The notes under the pieces are model-generated. The model did no database searches, was not told the origin of the DNA, and saw only the letters and a list, made by a program, of their open reading frames with translations. Positions 1 through 8,580 of a stretch of 64,000 bases of DNA are shown piece by piece. The stretch spans positions 44,872-108,871 of the forward strand of contig NZ_JADDUE010000016.1 of the NCBI RefSeq assembly GCF_016526145.1, in the 5' to 3' direction. The position numbers and the translations under genes are program-made. Every line of letters begins with the position of its first letter. Within the stretch, counting starts at the first letter, position 1. This DNA is from Saccharopolyspora galaxeae. Lineage in GTDB: Bacteria > Actinomycetota > Actinomycetes > Mycobacteriales > Pseudonocardiaceae.

Positions 1-1132
1 GGGAGCGGCCGACGATCTCCTTCATGATCTCGGTGGTCCCGCCGTAGATCGTCTGCACCCGCGAGTCCAGGAACGCCTTCGCGATCGGGTACTCCATCAT
101 GTAGCCGTAGCCGCCGTAGAGCTGCAGGCAGCGGTCCACGACCCGCTTGTTCAGCTCGGTCAGCCACCACTTGGCCATCGCGGCGTGCTCGACGCTGAGC
201 TCACCGGTCAGGTGCAGCTGCACGCAGCGGTCCGCGAACACCCGCCCGATCTGCACCTCGGTCGCCATCTCCGCGAGCTCGAACCGGGTGTTCTGGAACT
301 TGCCGATGGGACGGCCGAACGCGGTGCGCTCGCGGCAGTACTGCTTGGTGTCCTCGAGGGTCCGCTCCGCGGCGGCGACCGCGGCCACCGCGATGGACAG
401 CCGCTCCTGCGGCAGGTTCTGCATCAGGTAGATGAAGCCCTGCCCCTGCTCGCCGAGCAGGTTCGCCGCCGGCACCCGCACGTCGTTGAAGAACAGCTCG
501 GCGGTGTCCTGCGACTTCTGCCCGATCTTCTCCAGGTTGCGGCCGCGCTCGAAGCCCGCCATGCCGCGCTCGACCACGAGCAGGCTCACGCCCTGCGCGC
601 CGGCGTCCGGGTCGGTCTTGGCGGCCACGATCACCAGGTCGGCGTTGATGCCGTTGGAGATGAACGTCTTCGAGCCGTTGAGCACGTACTCGTCGCCGTC
701 GCGGATCGCGGTGGTGCGGATGTTCTGCAGGTCGCTGCCGGTTCCGGGTTCGGTCATCGCGATCGCGGTGATGATCTCGCCGCTGCAGAAGCCGGGCAGC
801 CAGCGCCGCTTCTGCTCCTCGGTGGCCAACCGGGTGAGGTACGGGATGTTGATGTCGTTGTGCACCGGCACGCCGAAGCCGCTGATGCCCGCGTTGACCA
901 GCTCCTCGTCGAACACGACGTTGAACCGGAAGTCGTCGACTCCGCCGCCGCCGTGCTCCTCGTCCACGGCCATGCCGAGCAGGCCCTGCTTGCCCGCGGC
1001 CAGCCAGGCGTCGCGGCTGACCACGCCCGCCGCCTCCCACTCCTCCTGGTGCGGCAGCAGCTCCTTGGCGATGAAGGCCCTGGCGGTCTCGCGGAACGCC
1101 TCGTGCTCGGCCTCGAACAGTTCCCTGCGCAT
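1..1132 (-). CDS. acyl-CoA dehydrogenase (3' end cut by the window edge)
   Basis: This enzyme would catalyse FAD-dependent alpha,beta-dehydrogenation of an acyl-CoA, the first step of beta-oxidation or branched-chain acid breakdown, in the cytoplasm. The frame is open from ATG 1132 to base 1. It starts MRRELFEAEHEAFRETARAF and carries the family signatures AMTEPGTGSDLQNIRTTA (FAD and substrate loop), QERLSIAVAAVAAAE and, near the end, QLYGGYGYMMEYPIAKAFLD followed by IYGGTTEIMKEIVGRS. That last segment is the usual C-terminus, so only a few residues are probably missing. The expected base is the Glu of GGTTEIMKE. It starts 1 bp after the stop of the upstream AMACR/CaiB gene, so the two form an operon. 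Substrate chain length cannot be read from the sequence. Confidence 0.93.
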   Translation of the reverse strand, partial: MRRELFEAEHEAFRETARAFIAKELLPHQEEWEAAGVVSRDAWLAAGKQGLLGMAVDEEHGGGGVDDFRFNVVFDEELVNAGISGFGVPVHNDINIPYLTRLATEEQKRRWLPGFCSGEIITAIAMTEPGTGSDLQNIRTTAIRDGDEYVLNGSKTFISNGINADLVIVAAKTDPDAGAQGVSLLVVERGMAGFERGRNLEKIGQKSQDTAELFFNDVRVPAANLLGEQGQGFIYLMQNLPQERLSIAVAAVAAAERTLEDTKQYCRERTAFGRPIGKFQNTRFELAEMATEVQIGRVFADRCVQLHLTGELSVEHAAMAKWWLTELNKRVVDRCLQLYGGYGYMMEYPIAKAFLDSRVQTIYGGTTEIMKEIVGRS

Positions 1133-1133
1133 G

Positions 1134-2291
1134 TCACGCTTCCTTTCCGTGGATCGCGCCGGAGGACAGCAGATCGTCCGCCCCGCGGACCTGCCAGTCC
1201 GCCAGCACCGCGGCGTCCGGCGACGGCACCGGGCGCGGCGGCGGGGTCGGGGTGCTGGAGAACCGCGGCGCCGGGGCCGGTTGCAGCACGCCGTCCGGGC
1301 GCACCAGCGTTCCGCGGGCGTTGAGGTGCGGGTGGTCGGCCGCTTCGGTCATCGAAAGCACCGGAGAGACGCAGGCATCCGAACCGTCGAAAACCTCGGT
1401 CCACTCGGCGCGGGTGCGCTGCGCGAAGACCTCGGCGAGCTTGTTGCGCAGTTCCGGCCAGTTCGCCGGATCGTCGCGGTCCGGGACCTGCCCGGTGAGC
1501 CCGAGGCGTTCCAGCAGTTCCGCGTAGAACTGCGGTTCCAGCGCACCGACGGCCATGTGCTCGCCGTCGGAAGTTTCGTAGACGTCGTAGTACGGGGCAC
1601 CGGTGTCGAGCAGGTTCGTGCCGCGCTCGGTGTTCCAGGCACCCGCGTTGGCCATCCCGAACAGCATCGAGCCGAGATGCGCCGCGCCGTCCACGATCGC
1701 CGCGTCGACCACTTGGCCCCGCCCGCCTGCACGCGCCTGCAACACCCCAGCCAGCACACCGACCGCGAGGTAGAGCGAACCGCCGCCGAAGTCGCCGAGC
1801 AGGTTCGCGGGCACCTGCGGCGGCCCGCCCTTGCGGCCGATCGCGTGCAACATGCCGGTCAGCGCGATGTAGCCGACGTCGTGCCCGGCGTTCGAGGCCA
1901 GCGGCCCGTCCTGGCCCCAGCCAGTCATCCGGCCGTAGACCAGCCGCGGATTGACCTCCCAGCACTGCTCCGGACCGACGCCGAGGCGTTCGGCCACGCC
2001 GGGGCGGAAGCCTTCGATCAGCACGTCGGCCTGCTCCGCCAGCGCGAGCACCGATGCCGGACCGCGCTCGTGCTTGAGGTCCACCGAGATCGCGCGTTTG
2101 CCGCGGTCGAGCAGGTCGTGCTCGCCGGGTCCGCCGCCGGGGCGCCCGACGCGCACCACGTCCGCGCCCAGGTCCGCCAGCAGCATCGCGCAGAACGGTG
2201 CCGGGCCGATGCCCGCCAGCTCGACCACGCGCACGCCCGCCAAGGGGCCGTTCTGTCCCGCCGGCGGTCCGCCGTGTCCCTCTGCCGTCAC
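1134..2291 (-). CDS. alpha-methylacyl-CoA racemase / CaiB-BaiF family CoA-transferase
   Basis: The product is a 385-residue family III enzyme acting on acyl-CoA thioesters. The match is closest to alpha-methylacyl-CoA racemases: GHDVGYIALTGMLHAIG supplies the His and NLLGDFGGGSLYLAVG the Asp of the racemase acid/base pair, and GAPYYDVYETSDGEHMAVG follows. GTG 2291 is chosen because a strong GGAGG lies 7 bases upstream; an open frame continues to 2372 but has no ribosome site. The gene is cotranscribed with the acyl-CoA dehydrogenase and is divergent from a MerR regulator, an arrangement typical of branched-chain or methyl-branched fatty-acid breakdown. A CoA-transferase role is the alternative. 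Confidence 0.88.
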   Translation of the reverse strand: MTAEGHGGPPAGQNGPLAGVRVVELAGIGPAPFCAMLLADLGADVVRVGRPGGGPGEHDLLDRGKRAISVDLKHERGPASVLALAEQADVLIEGFRPGVAERLGVGPEQCWEVNPRLVYGRMTGWGQDGPLASNAGHDVGYIALTGMLHAIGRKGGPPQVPANLLGDFGGGSLYLAVGVLAGVLQARAGGRGQVVDAAIVDGAAHLGSMLFGMANAGAWNTERGTNLLDTGAPYYDVYETSDGEHMAVGALEPQFYAELLERLGLTGQVPDRDDPANWPELRNKLAEVFAQRTRAEWTEVFDGSDACVSPVLSMTEAADHPHLNARGTLVRPDGVLQPAPAPRFSSTPTPPPRPVPSPDAAVLADWQVRGADDLLSSGAIHGKEA

Positions 2292-2478
2292 GCCTGCACC
2301 TCCGCCCGCGGCGACGTCGCCGCGCAAGCCCGTCTTCGACACCGTTGTCCGACCTCGCCGCTGTCCGGCCACGCGGATCGACGGTTGCCGGTACCTGTCC
2401 GGGAACCCGCTGGGGCGCCTGCGGTTCCGCTGCCCGGCACCCGCCGAGTCCGACGACAGAACATTTACGACGCAGTTA

Positions 2479-2508
2479 GTGTTACATCGTTGGTGTCACA
2501 GAGGTCAA
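2479..2508 (-). promoter_or_regulatory. candidate MerR-type promoter for the acyl-CoA catabolic operon
   Basis: Read on the minus strand, TTGACC (2508-2503) and TAACAC (2484-2479) are separated by 18 bp, a slightly long spacer of the kind MerR-family activators correct. The same stretch contains a direct repeat, GTGTTAC (2479-2485) and GTGTCAC (2493-2499), on the plus strand. It lies between the divergent MerR and AMACR/CaiB genes and could serve both. This is inference from position and motif; no palindrome is convincing. Confidence 0.4.
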
Positions 2509-2526
2509 GGAGTAAGGTGTCCCACT

Positions 2527-3258
2527 ATGCTCCGAACAGCGGACGAAGAGCTGACCATCGACGAACTGGCCGCCCGCGCCGGAGTCACCGTGCGCACCGT
2601 CCGCTTCTACTCGTCGCGCGGACTGATCCCACCACCGCGCCTGCGCGGGCGTCTCGGACTCTACGGCGCCGATCACCTCGCCCGGCTGGACCTGATCCGC
2701 GAGCTGCAGACGCTCGGGTTCACCCTCTCCGCGATCGAACGGCACCTGGAAGGCATCCCGGACGACGCCACGCCGGAGGACCTCGCGCTGCAGCGGGCGC
2801 TGCTGGCGCCGTGGACCAGTGATCAGACCGAGGACCTCTCCCGCAACGAGCTGAACCAGCGCGCCGGGCGGCACCTCGACGACGATCTCGTCGAGCAGCT
2901 GATCTCGCTGGGCGTGCTGGAGCGGACCGGCGACGGGCTCGACCACGTGCGGCTGCCGAACACCGCGATGCTCGGGGTCGGGCTGCAGATCCTCGACCTC
3001 GGCCTGCCGCTGGAGATGCTGCTGCGGGCCAAGGACATCGTGGACCGGCACACCACGCAGATCGCCGTCGAACTGCGCGAGCTGTTCGCCGCGAACGTGC
3101 TGCGCCCGTACGTCGAGCGGGGCAGGCCGGAGCAGGAGCGCGAGCGGGTGCGGGAGGCCACCGACCAGCTGCGGCCGCTGACCATCCAAGTCCTGGTCAA
3201 CGGTTTCCAGAACGCGGTCAACAACGTGATCCGCGAGCACGTTCGGGAACCCGAATAA
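2527..3258 (+). CDS. MerR family transcriptional regulator
   Basis: This 243-residue DNA-binding protein has an N-terminal winged helix (about residues 9-77) containing LTIDELAARAGVTVRTVRFY and YGADHLARLDLIRELQTLGF, the canonical MerR helices. The C-terminal 150 residues are helical and contain VLVNGFQNAVNNVIREHV. No cysteine pattern for metal or redox sensing is present, so an organic or acyl-CoA effector is more likely. ATG 2527 is preceded by AAGGAG (2507-2512) and a closer AAGG. It diverges from the AMACR/CaiB and acyl-CoA dehydrogenase operon and probably controls it. An open frame extends upstream to 1951, but only across the antisense of the neighbour. Confidence 0.9.
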   Translation: MLRTADEELTIDELAARAGVTVRTVRFYSSRGLIPPPRLRGRLGLYGADHLARLDLIRELQTLGFTLSAIERHLEGIPDDATPEDLALQRALLAPWTSDQTEDLSRNELNQRAGRHLDDDLVEQLISLGVLERTGDGLDHVRLPNTAMLGVGLQILDLGLPLEMLLRAKDIVDRHTTQIAVELRELFAANVLRPYVERGRPEQERERVREATDQLRPLTIQVLVNGFQNAVNNVIREHVREPE

Positions 3259-3570
3259 AACGGACTTACCGCCCGTTTTCCGCGGGCTGTGGGAAAACCG
3301 CTCCCCGTCGACGAGACCTTCCACCGCATCCGCCGCGACCACGGCGCGGCGGATCAGGCGCTCGCCGATTCAACCTGAATGCGGGAACGTTTCGTCCTGG
3401 CAGCGGAAGAACCCACGGAACGCCGACACGCACGAGCACGAGAACCGCTGATCCGCGCACCGGGCGGCACTCGTCCGGCTCCTGGTCAAAACGGCCACCG
3501 GCGCGGTTCGATCGGCTGGGTCACGCGCGTCGCGACCGTGGCCACCTCGCAAGTGGGGAGGAGCCACCGC
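3259..3570 (+). other. intergenic stretch, no gene recognised
   Basis: This 312 bp stretch lies between the MerR gene and the acyl-CoA synthetase homologue. A short imperfect hairpin (GTTTTCC at 3275-3281 with GGAAAAC at 3292-3298) follows the MerR stop and may act as a weak terminator. GGGGAGGAG at 3555-3563 is the ribosome site of the next gene. I see no other feature. Confidence 0.5.
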
Positions 3571-5241
3571 ATGGACGCATTCGCGGAGTCCGCGGCGCCG
3601 CTGACCGTTCCGCGGCTGTTCGGGCGCAACGCCGCCGAACATCCCGACCGGCCCGCGCTTACCGCAGGCGACCGCACCTGGACCTGGGGCGAAGCCGAGC
3701 GCGAGGTGCGTTCGCTGGCCGCCGGGTTCGCCGCGCTCGGCCTGCGGCCGGGGCAGACCGCGGTGCTGATGATGTCCAACCGGCCCGAGCAGTGGCTGGC
3801 CGATGCCGCGCTCGCGCACCTCGGCGCCGTCCCGGTGGCGGTCGCCCCCGCGCTCAGCACCGGCGACGTCGGCCACGTGGCCCGGCACAGCCGCGCTCGG
3901 CTGCTCCTGCTGGAGAACGCCCAGCACGTGCGCAGGTCCGCGGCGGCGCTGCGGGACGCGGAAGGGCTGGAGCACGTGGTCGTGCTCGACGAGCAGGCCA
4001 TCCCGGACGAGGACCGCCGCTTCCGGTCCTGGGACGCGCTGCGCGCCGGAGGCGAACGGCTGCTCGCCGAAGACCCGGGGCTGGTGCGGCGGCACGCCGA
4101 CGACGTCGGACCGGACGATCCGGTGACCGTGTCGTACTCGCAGGACCCGCTCGGACAGCAGACCGGTGTCGTGCTGACCCACCGCAACGTGCTCGCCGCA
4201 GCCGATGCACGGCATCGGCTCACCGGCGCGCAGCCGCACTCGCGCACCGTCTGCTCGCTGCCCATGGCGCACATGGCCGAGCGCGCGACCAGCCTCTACA
4301 GCGCCATCCACGACATCGCGCACGTGCACTTCTGCAACGGGATCGGTGAAGTCGTCGATGCGCTGCCGGACATCCGCCCGCACACGCTCGTCGGCGTGCC
4401 GCGGTTGTGGGAACGGCTCGCGGCGAAACTGCGCGCCTCGGCCGACGGGCACGATCCGCTCGCCAAGATCGGACTCGACGCCACCACTTGGGCGGCCAGC
4501 GGTTCCGCGCCGCTGAACCGGGAGGTGCCGGAGCTGTTCGCCGCCAGCGGCCTGGAGATCTTCGAGTGCTGGGGCCTGACCGAGACCGCCGGCTGGACCG
4601 CGTCCGGTTCCCCGGGCAGCACCCGGCCGGGCACCGCGGGACGCCCGCTGCCCGGTGTCCAGGTGCGCGCCGAGGACGGCGAACTGCTGGTGCGCGGGCC
4701 GATGGTGTGCGCGGGCAGGCTCGAGGACGACGGGGTGATCCGCTCGATCACCGACTCCGGCGGCTGGTTGCGCACCGGCGACGCGGGAAGCGTCGACGCG
4801 GACGGCTTCCTCTCGATCACCGGTCGCAAGGACGAGCTCATCGTCGACGCCGACGGGCAGCACGTCTCTCCCGACGTCGTGGAGAACGCGCTGCGCGCGC
4901 ATCCGTTGATCGGGCACGCATTGGTCTTCGGCAACGGACGGCCACACCTGGTCGCGCTGCTGGTGCTGGACGAGGAAGCGGCTCCGGAATGGGCGCGGCA
5001 GCACGGCATCGACGGCACCTCGCCTGCCGAGCTGGCCCGGCACCCGGAGGTGCTCGCCGAAGTGGACCGCGCGGTCGGGGCGGCGAACTCGTGGCTCGAC
5101 GCGTCCGGCCAGGTCCGCGGGCACCGGCTGCTGGACCGCACGTGGGGCGCCGAGGGCGGCGAGCTCGGCCCGTCGATGCGGTTGCGCCGCCACGCCATCC
5201 ACGACAAGTACGCCGAAGTGCTGGAGTCGCTGTACTCCTGA
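3571..5241 (+). CDS. AMP-dependent acyl-CoA synthetase homologue with altered catalytic motifs
   Basis: The 556-residue protein has the overall layout of long-chain acyl-CoA synthetases (FadD15-like): VVLTHRNVLAAA, HMAERATSLYSAI, GVPRLWERLAAKL, FECWGLTETAGWT (A5), GGWLRTGDAGSVDADG (A7) and GRKDELIVDADGQHVSP (A8). The A3 phosphate-binding loop, normally YTSGTTGxPKG, instead reads YSQDPLGQQTG, losing the Ser/Thr-rich loop and its lysine. In the C-terminal A10 motif the expected catalytic lysine is arginine (PSMRLRRHAI). It may therefore be inactive or perform other chemistry, such as acyl-adenylate or acyl-CoA sensing. Start ATG 3571 has GGGGAGGAG just upstream. It stands alone after the MerR gene. 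Confidence 0.85.
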   Translation: MDAFAESAAPLTVPRLFGRNAAEHPDRPALTAGDRTWTWGEAEREVRSLAAGFAALGLRPGQTAVLMMSNRPEQWLADAALAHLGAVPVAVAPALSTGDVGHVARHSRARLLLLENAQHVRRSAAALRDAEGLEHVVVLDEQAIPDEDRRFRSWDALRAGGERLLAEDPGLVRRHADDVGPDDPVTVSYSQDPLGQQTGVVLTHRNVLAAADARHRLTGAQPHSRTVCSLPMAHMAERATSLYSAIHDIAHVHFCNGIGEVVDALPDIRPHTLVGVPRLWERLAAKLRASADGHDPLAKIGLDATTWAASGSAPLNREVPELFAASGLEIFECWGLTETAGWTASGSPGSTRPGTAGRPLPGVQVRAEDGELLVRGPMVCAGRLEDDGVIRSITDSGGWLRTGDAGSVDADGFLSITGRKDELIVDADGQHVSPDVVENALRAHPLIGHALVFGNGRPHLVALLVLDEEAAPEWARQHGIDGTSPAELARHPEVLAEVDRAVGAANSWLDASGQVRGHRLLDRTWGAEGGELGPSMRLRRHAIHDKYAEVLESLYS

Positions 5242-5422
5242 CTTGCTCACCACCGAGTGGTGGCAGCCGATCGGCATCGCCGCCGTTGATCACTGATAGT
5301 CACCGAAGCGCCACCGGGGGAACCTCGATTCGGTGATCTTTGAGTATTGGTGCGGTTCGGACCGGGAATGTGCCGATACATCTGAGCGGACACTTCCCCG
5401 AATCCCCGGAGGCGCACCTGAC

Positions 5423-5833
5423 ATGGCTGCCACCAAACTGACCCGCACCCTGCTGCTGACCGCACTGCTCACCGCCGCGTCCGTGCCCGCGGGAGTGGCC
5501 AACGCGGCCCCGGACGCGGCCGAGCGCAGCGCTTTCACGCTCTCGGTCGGACCCGAGAACGGCGTCGAAACCCCGCGCACGACGCTGCTGAGCTGCGACC
5601 CGGCGGGCGGCACGCACCCGCGGGCGGACGCCGCCTGCGCGAGCCTGCGGGACGCGGGCGGGGACTTCCACCGGCTCAGCCAGAACCACGCGGCCACGCC
5701 GTGTCCGATGGTGCTCAAGCCCGTCGTGGCGACCGCGCACGGCAACTGGCAGGGCAAGCCGGTGCACTTCCGGCAGGAGTTCGGCAACGAGTGCGTGGCC
5801 GCGGCGAAGCTGGGCGCGGTGTACGACTTCTGA
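5423..5833 (+). CDS. secreted subtilisin inhibitor-like (SSI) protease inhibitor
   Basis: The 136-residue precursor has a Sec signal peptide (LTRTLLLTALLTAASVPAGV, probable cleavage after ANA at about residue 28). The mature part has the SSI fold signature: four cysteines in LLSCDP, AACAS, TPCPMV and NECVA, giving the two conserved disulfides, with HGNWQGKPVHF between the last two. The reactive loop CPMVLKPV puts Met at P1, as in classic Streptomyces subtilisin inhibitor, so subtilisin-type proteases are the expected targets. It is exported and probably protects against the organism's own or competing proteases. GGAGG lies 10 bases before the ATG. A strong hairpin terminator follows. Confidence 0.92.
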   Translation: MAATKLTRTLLLTALLTAASVPAGVANAAPDAAERSAFTLSVGPENGVETPRTTLLSCDPAGGTHPRADAACASLRDAGGDFHRLSQNHAATPCPMVLKPVVATAHGNWQGKPVHFRQEFGNECVAAAKLGAVYDF

Positions 5834-5845
5834 TCCCGCCGCACG

Positions 5846-5878
5846 ACGACCCCGCGCAAGGCTTTCGCGCGGGGTCGT
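5846..5878 (+). terminator. hairpin terminator after the SSI gene
   Basis: A perfect 12-bp stem, ACGACCCCGCGC (5846-5857) with GCGCGGGGTCGT (5867-5878), closes a 9-base loop and begins 12 bases after the SSI stop codon. A long T-run is absent, as is common in high-GC actinobacteria. Confidence 0.85.
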
Positions 5879-5938
5879 TCGCGTGTGCGGCACCACTACT
5901 CGACCGACTGGCCACACTGGACGTATTACCGTGACGGC

Positions 5939-6364
5939 ATGGCCGCAGAGCAGCACGAATCCGCCGGGAGACCGGACGGGCAACGGGAATCGTCCGCTTC
6001 TCGGTGGCCGCAGCGGCTCTACGGCACGGGCACCGAACCCGATCCCCGCTTCACCCTCGCCAACGAGCGGACGTTCCTGGCGTGGATCCGGACGGCGCTG
6101 GCGCTGATGGCGGCCGGGGTCGGCGTGGAGGCGTTGAACGCCGCGGCCGCGACGCACAGCCCGCTGCGCACCGCCCTTGCGGTGTTGCTGCTGCTGGCGG
6201 GGGTCGTGTGCAGCGTGGCCGCGTTCGGGCGCTGGGTGCGGCTGGAGCGCGCGTTGCGCACCGGCGCACCGCTGCCGTCGCCGAAGCTCGCGCCGTTCAT
6301 CGGCTACGGCCTCGGCGCGATCGGCGTGGCTTCGTTCGTCCTGCTGCTGATCACCGGGTTCTGA
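5939..6364 (+). CDS. DUF202 (YidH-like) integral membrane protein
   Basis: The 141-residue protein has the DUF202 signature FTLANERTFLAWIRTALALM at about residues 39-58, followed by three hydrophobic segments (ALALMAAGVGVEAL, ALAVLLLLAGVVCSVAAF, PFIGYGLGAIGVASFVLLLI). The family is bacterial inner membrane and its function is unknown. ATG 5939 is chosen over an upstream in-frame ATG at 5885 because the extra residues are unlike the family and lie just beyond the preceding terminator. It is followed after 2 bp by a second DUF202 gene, so the pair is probably one membrane unit. Confidence 0.85.
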   Translation: MAAEQHESAGRPDGQRESSASRWPQRLYGTGTEPDPRFTLANERTFLAWIRTALALMAAGVGVEALNAAAATHSPLRTALAVLLLLAGVVCSVAAFGRWVRLERALRTGAPLPSPKLAPFIGYGLGAIGVASFVLLLITGF

Positions 6365-6366
6365 GC

Positions 6367-6693
6367 GTGCCGCACGAGGAGCCCTGGGATCCCGGTTTGC
6401 AGGTCGAGCGCACCACGCTCGCGTGGTTGCGCACGATCATGGCCTTCGTCGCCGGGATGGCGGTGCTGCTGCGGCTGATCGCGCACCGCAGCGCAGTGGC
6501 CGCCGCGGTGTCCGCTGCGGTGTTCCTGCCGGTGGCAGCAGTGATAGCGTTCCTGGCGTGGCGCCGCCACCGGCGGGCCGAACGCAACCTCCGAGCGGAC
6601 GAGCCGCTCCCCGACGGAGTGCTGCACGCCGGCGTGACCGCTCTGTCCCTGGTGGCCGCAGCCACCGCACTGGCCTACGCGCTGATCCTGTAG
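6367..6693 (+). CDS. second DUF202 family small membrane protein
   Basis: The 108-residue protein repeats the DUF202 signature in short form (DPGLQVERTTLAWLRTIMAF) with three membrane segments: MAFVAGMAVLLRLIA, SAAVFLPVAAVIAFLAW and LSLVAAATALAYALIL. GTG 6367 starts 2 bp after the stop of the first DUF202 gene, indicating translational coupling. In many actinobacteria such genes occur in pairs, one longer and one shorter, and heterodimer formation is a reasonable inference. No function is known. Confidence 0.85.
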   Translation: MPHEEPWDPGLQVERTTLAWLRTIMAFVAGMAVLLRLIAHRSAVAAAVSAAVFLPVAAVIAFLAWRRHRRAERNLRADEPLPDGVLHAGVTALSLVAAATALAYALIL

Positions 6694-6768
6694 CGGACCG
6701 CCGCGGTTTTTCCGCGGACCATCCAGCGGAACCGCTGGCCTGCGGTGAACGACCCGTTCCCCGCAGGC

Positions 6769-8130
6769 TCAGCACTCGATCACGTTCACCGCGAGACCGC
6801 CGCGGGCCGTCTCCTTGTACTTGACCTTCATGTCCCGGCCGGTGTCGCGCATCGTGCGGATCGCCTTGTCCAGCGAGACGACGTGGCTGCCGTTGCCGCG
6901 CAAGGCCATCCGCGCGGCCGTGACCGCCTTGACCGAGGCGACCGCGTTGCGCTCGATGCACGGAACCTGAACCAGACCGCCCACCGGATCGCAGGTGAGA
7001 CCGAGGTTGTGCTCCACCCCGATCTCCGCGGCGTTCTCCACCTGCCCCGGCGTCGCGCCGAGCACTTCGGCGAGCCCGGCGGCGGCCATCGAGCACGCCG
7101 AACCGACTTCGCCTTGGCAACCGACCTCGGCACCGGAGATCGAAGCGTTCTCCTTGAACAACACCCCGATCGCCCCGGCCGCGAGCAGGAAGCGCACGAT
7201 GCCGTCCTCGTCGGCGCCCGGCACGAACCGCGCGTAGTAGTGCAGCACCGCGGGCACGATCCCCGCTGCACCGTTGGTGGGCGCGGTCACGACCCGCCCG
7301 CCCGCGGCGTTCTCCTCGTTCACCGCCAGCGCGAACAGCGTGAGCCATTCCATCGGGTCGTCCCGCTCGGTCAGGCTCGCCCGCAGCGTCGCCGCGCGTC
7401 TGCGCACCTTGAGCCCACCGGGCAGCACCCCGTCGTTGCGGGAGCCGTTTTCCACGCACTCCTGCATGACCGACCAGATGTGCAGCAGTCCCGCGCGCAC
7501 CTGTTCCTCGGATCGCCAGGACAGCTCGTTGGCCAGTATCACGTCGCTGATCCGCGCGCCGGATTCCGAGCACTGCTCGAGCAGTTGCGCACCGGTGCTG
7601 AACGGGTGCCGCAACGGAGTCTCGTCCGGTTTGATCCGGTCCGCGCCCGTGGCGTCCTCGTCCACGACGAAACCGCCGCCGACCGAATAGAACACCGCTT
7701 CGCGCAGCGGGCCGGACTCGCCGAGCGGCCCGTGCGCGCTGAAGCGCATCCCGTTCGGATGCAACGGCAAGGATTTGCGCCGGTGCATCACCAGATCCTT
7801 GTCGGGGTCGAACCGGACCTCGCGCGCACCGTTGAGCAACAAGCCGCCGCCGGAACGCACCTCGTCCATCCGGTGCTCGACCGAGGACGGCTCGACGGTC
7901 TCCGGGTCGTGGCCTTCCAGCCCGAGCAGCACCGCCTTCGGGCTGCCGTGGCCGTGCCCGGTCGCGCCCAGCGAGCCGAACAGCTCGGCCCGCACCCGCA
8001 CCACCTGGTCGAGCAGCCCGTCGCGGTGCAACCCCGCGACGAACCGGCCCGCCGCCCGCATCGGGCCGACGGTGTGCGAGCTCGACGGCCCGATGCCCAC
8101 CGAGAAGAGGTCGAAGACACTGATCGCCAT
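6769..8130 (-). CDS. sdaA: L-serine ammonia-lyase (single-chain, iron-sulfur)
   Basis: SdaA converts L-serine to pyruvate and ammonia using an oxygen-labile 4Fe-4S cluster. The 453-residue chain has the beta domain at the N-terminus ([20 protein letters not shown]) and the alpha domain after about residue 180, with [18 protein letters not shown]. Cluster cysteines lie in [17 protein letters not shown] and [19 protein letters not shown]. The protein ends in VIEC: the C-terminal cysteine matches the tail-Cys ligand known from the Legionella enzyme, which caps the cluster until substrate binds. It lies 26 bp downstream of gcvH and shares its glycine riboswitch, so glycine-derived serine is channelled to pyruvate. 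The start has GGAAGGGG upstream. Confidence 0.95.
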   Translation of the reverse strand: MAISVFDLFSVGIGPSSSHTVGPMRAAGRFVAGLHRDGLLDQVVRVRAELFGSLGATGHGHGSPKAVLLGLEGHDPETVEPSSVEHRMDEVRSGGGLLLNGAREVRFDPDKDLVMHRRKSLPLHPNGMRFSAHGPLGESGPLREAVFYSVGGGFVVDEDATGADRIKPDETPLRHPFSTGAQLLEQCSESGARISDVILANELSWRSEEQVRAGLLHIWSVMQECVENGSRNDGVLPGGLKVRRRAATLRASLTERDDPMEWLTLFALAVNEENAAGGRVVTAPTNGAAGIVPAVLHYYARFVPGADEDGIVRFLLAAGAIGVLFKENASISGAEVGCQGEVGSACSMAAAGLAEVLGATPGQVENAAEIGVEHNLGLTCDPVGGLVQVPCIERNAVASVKAVTAARMALRGNGSHVVSLDKAIRTMRDTGRDMKVKYKETARGGLAVNVIEC

Positions 8131-8156
8131 GGCCTGCCCCTTCCGGCCTGGCTCGG

Positions 8157-8531
8157 CTACTCGCCGCTGGTGAACGCGGCGTATTGCTCGGCGGTGAGCA
8201 CAGCACCGGTGCTCTCCGCACGCACTTCGAGCAGCCAGCCGTTGCCGAACGGGTCGGCGTTGACCGCCGCCGGGTCGTCCACGACGGCCTCGTTGACCGC
8301 TACGACCTCACCGGTCACCGGGGCGTACAGGTCGCTGACGGACTTGGTGGATTCCAGCTCGCCGCAGGACTGGCCGGATTCGATGCGTTCCCCGGTCTCC
8401 GGGAGCTGCACGTAGACGATGTCGCCGAGCGCTTCAGCCGCGTACGGCGTGACACCGATGCGGACCACGTCACCGCGGTCCTCGATCCACTCGTGCTCTT
8501 CGGTGTAGCGCAGCTGCTCGGGCAGGGACAT
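8157..8531 (-). CDS. gcvH: glycine cleavage system H protein
   Basis: GcvH is the lipoylated shuttle protein of the glycine cleavage complex and carries the aminomethyl group between the P, T and L proteins. The 124-residue sequence has the H-protein start [20 protein letters not shown], then [20 protein letters not shown]. The lipoyl-lysine motif is [20 protein letters not shown], with Lys at about residue 63, and [13 protein letters not shown] follows. AGGAG sits 5 bases before the ATG. It is the first gene behind the riboswitch; gcvT, gcvP and glyA are not in the window, so the system is split on this chromosome. Confidence 0.96.
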   Translation of the reverse strand: MSLPEQLRYTEEHEWIEDRGDVVRIGVTPYAAEALGDIVYVQLPETGERIESGQSCGELESTKSVSDLYAPVTGEVVAVNEAVVDDPAAVNADPFGNGWLLEVRAESTGAVLTAEQYAAFTSGE

Positions 8532-8580
8532 GGAGGCTCCTGAAGGGCGTCGTGGGCACAGTCGTGCCCGGGTCCTGGGC

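Noticed and set aside
3275..3298. GTTTTCC/GGAAAAC hairpin after the MerR gene as an intrinsic terminator
   Set aside because: The stem is only 7 bp with no T-run, so I mention it only as a weak candidate.
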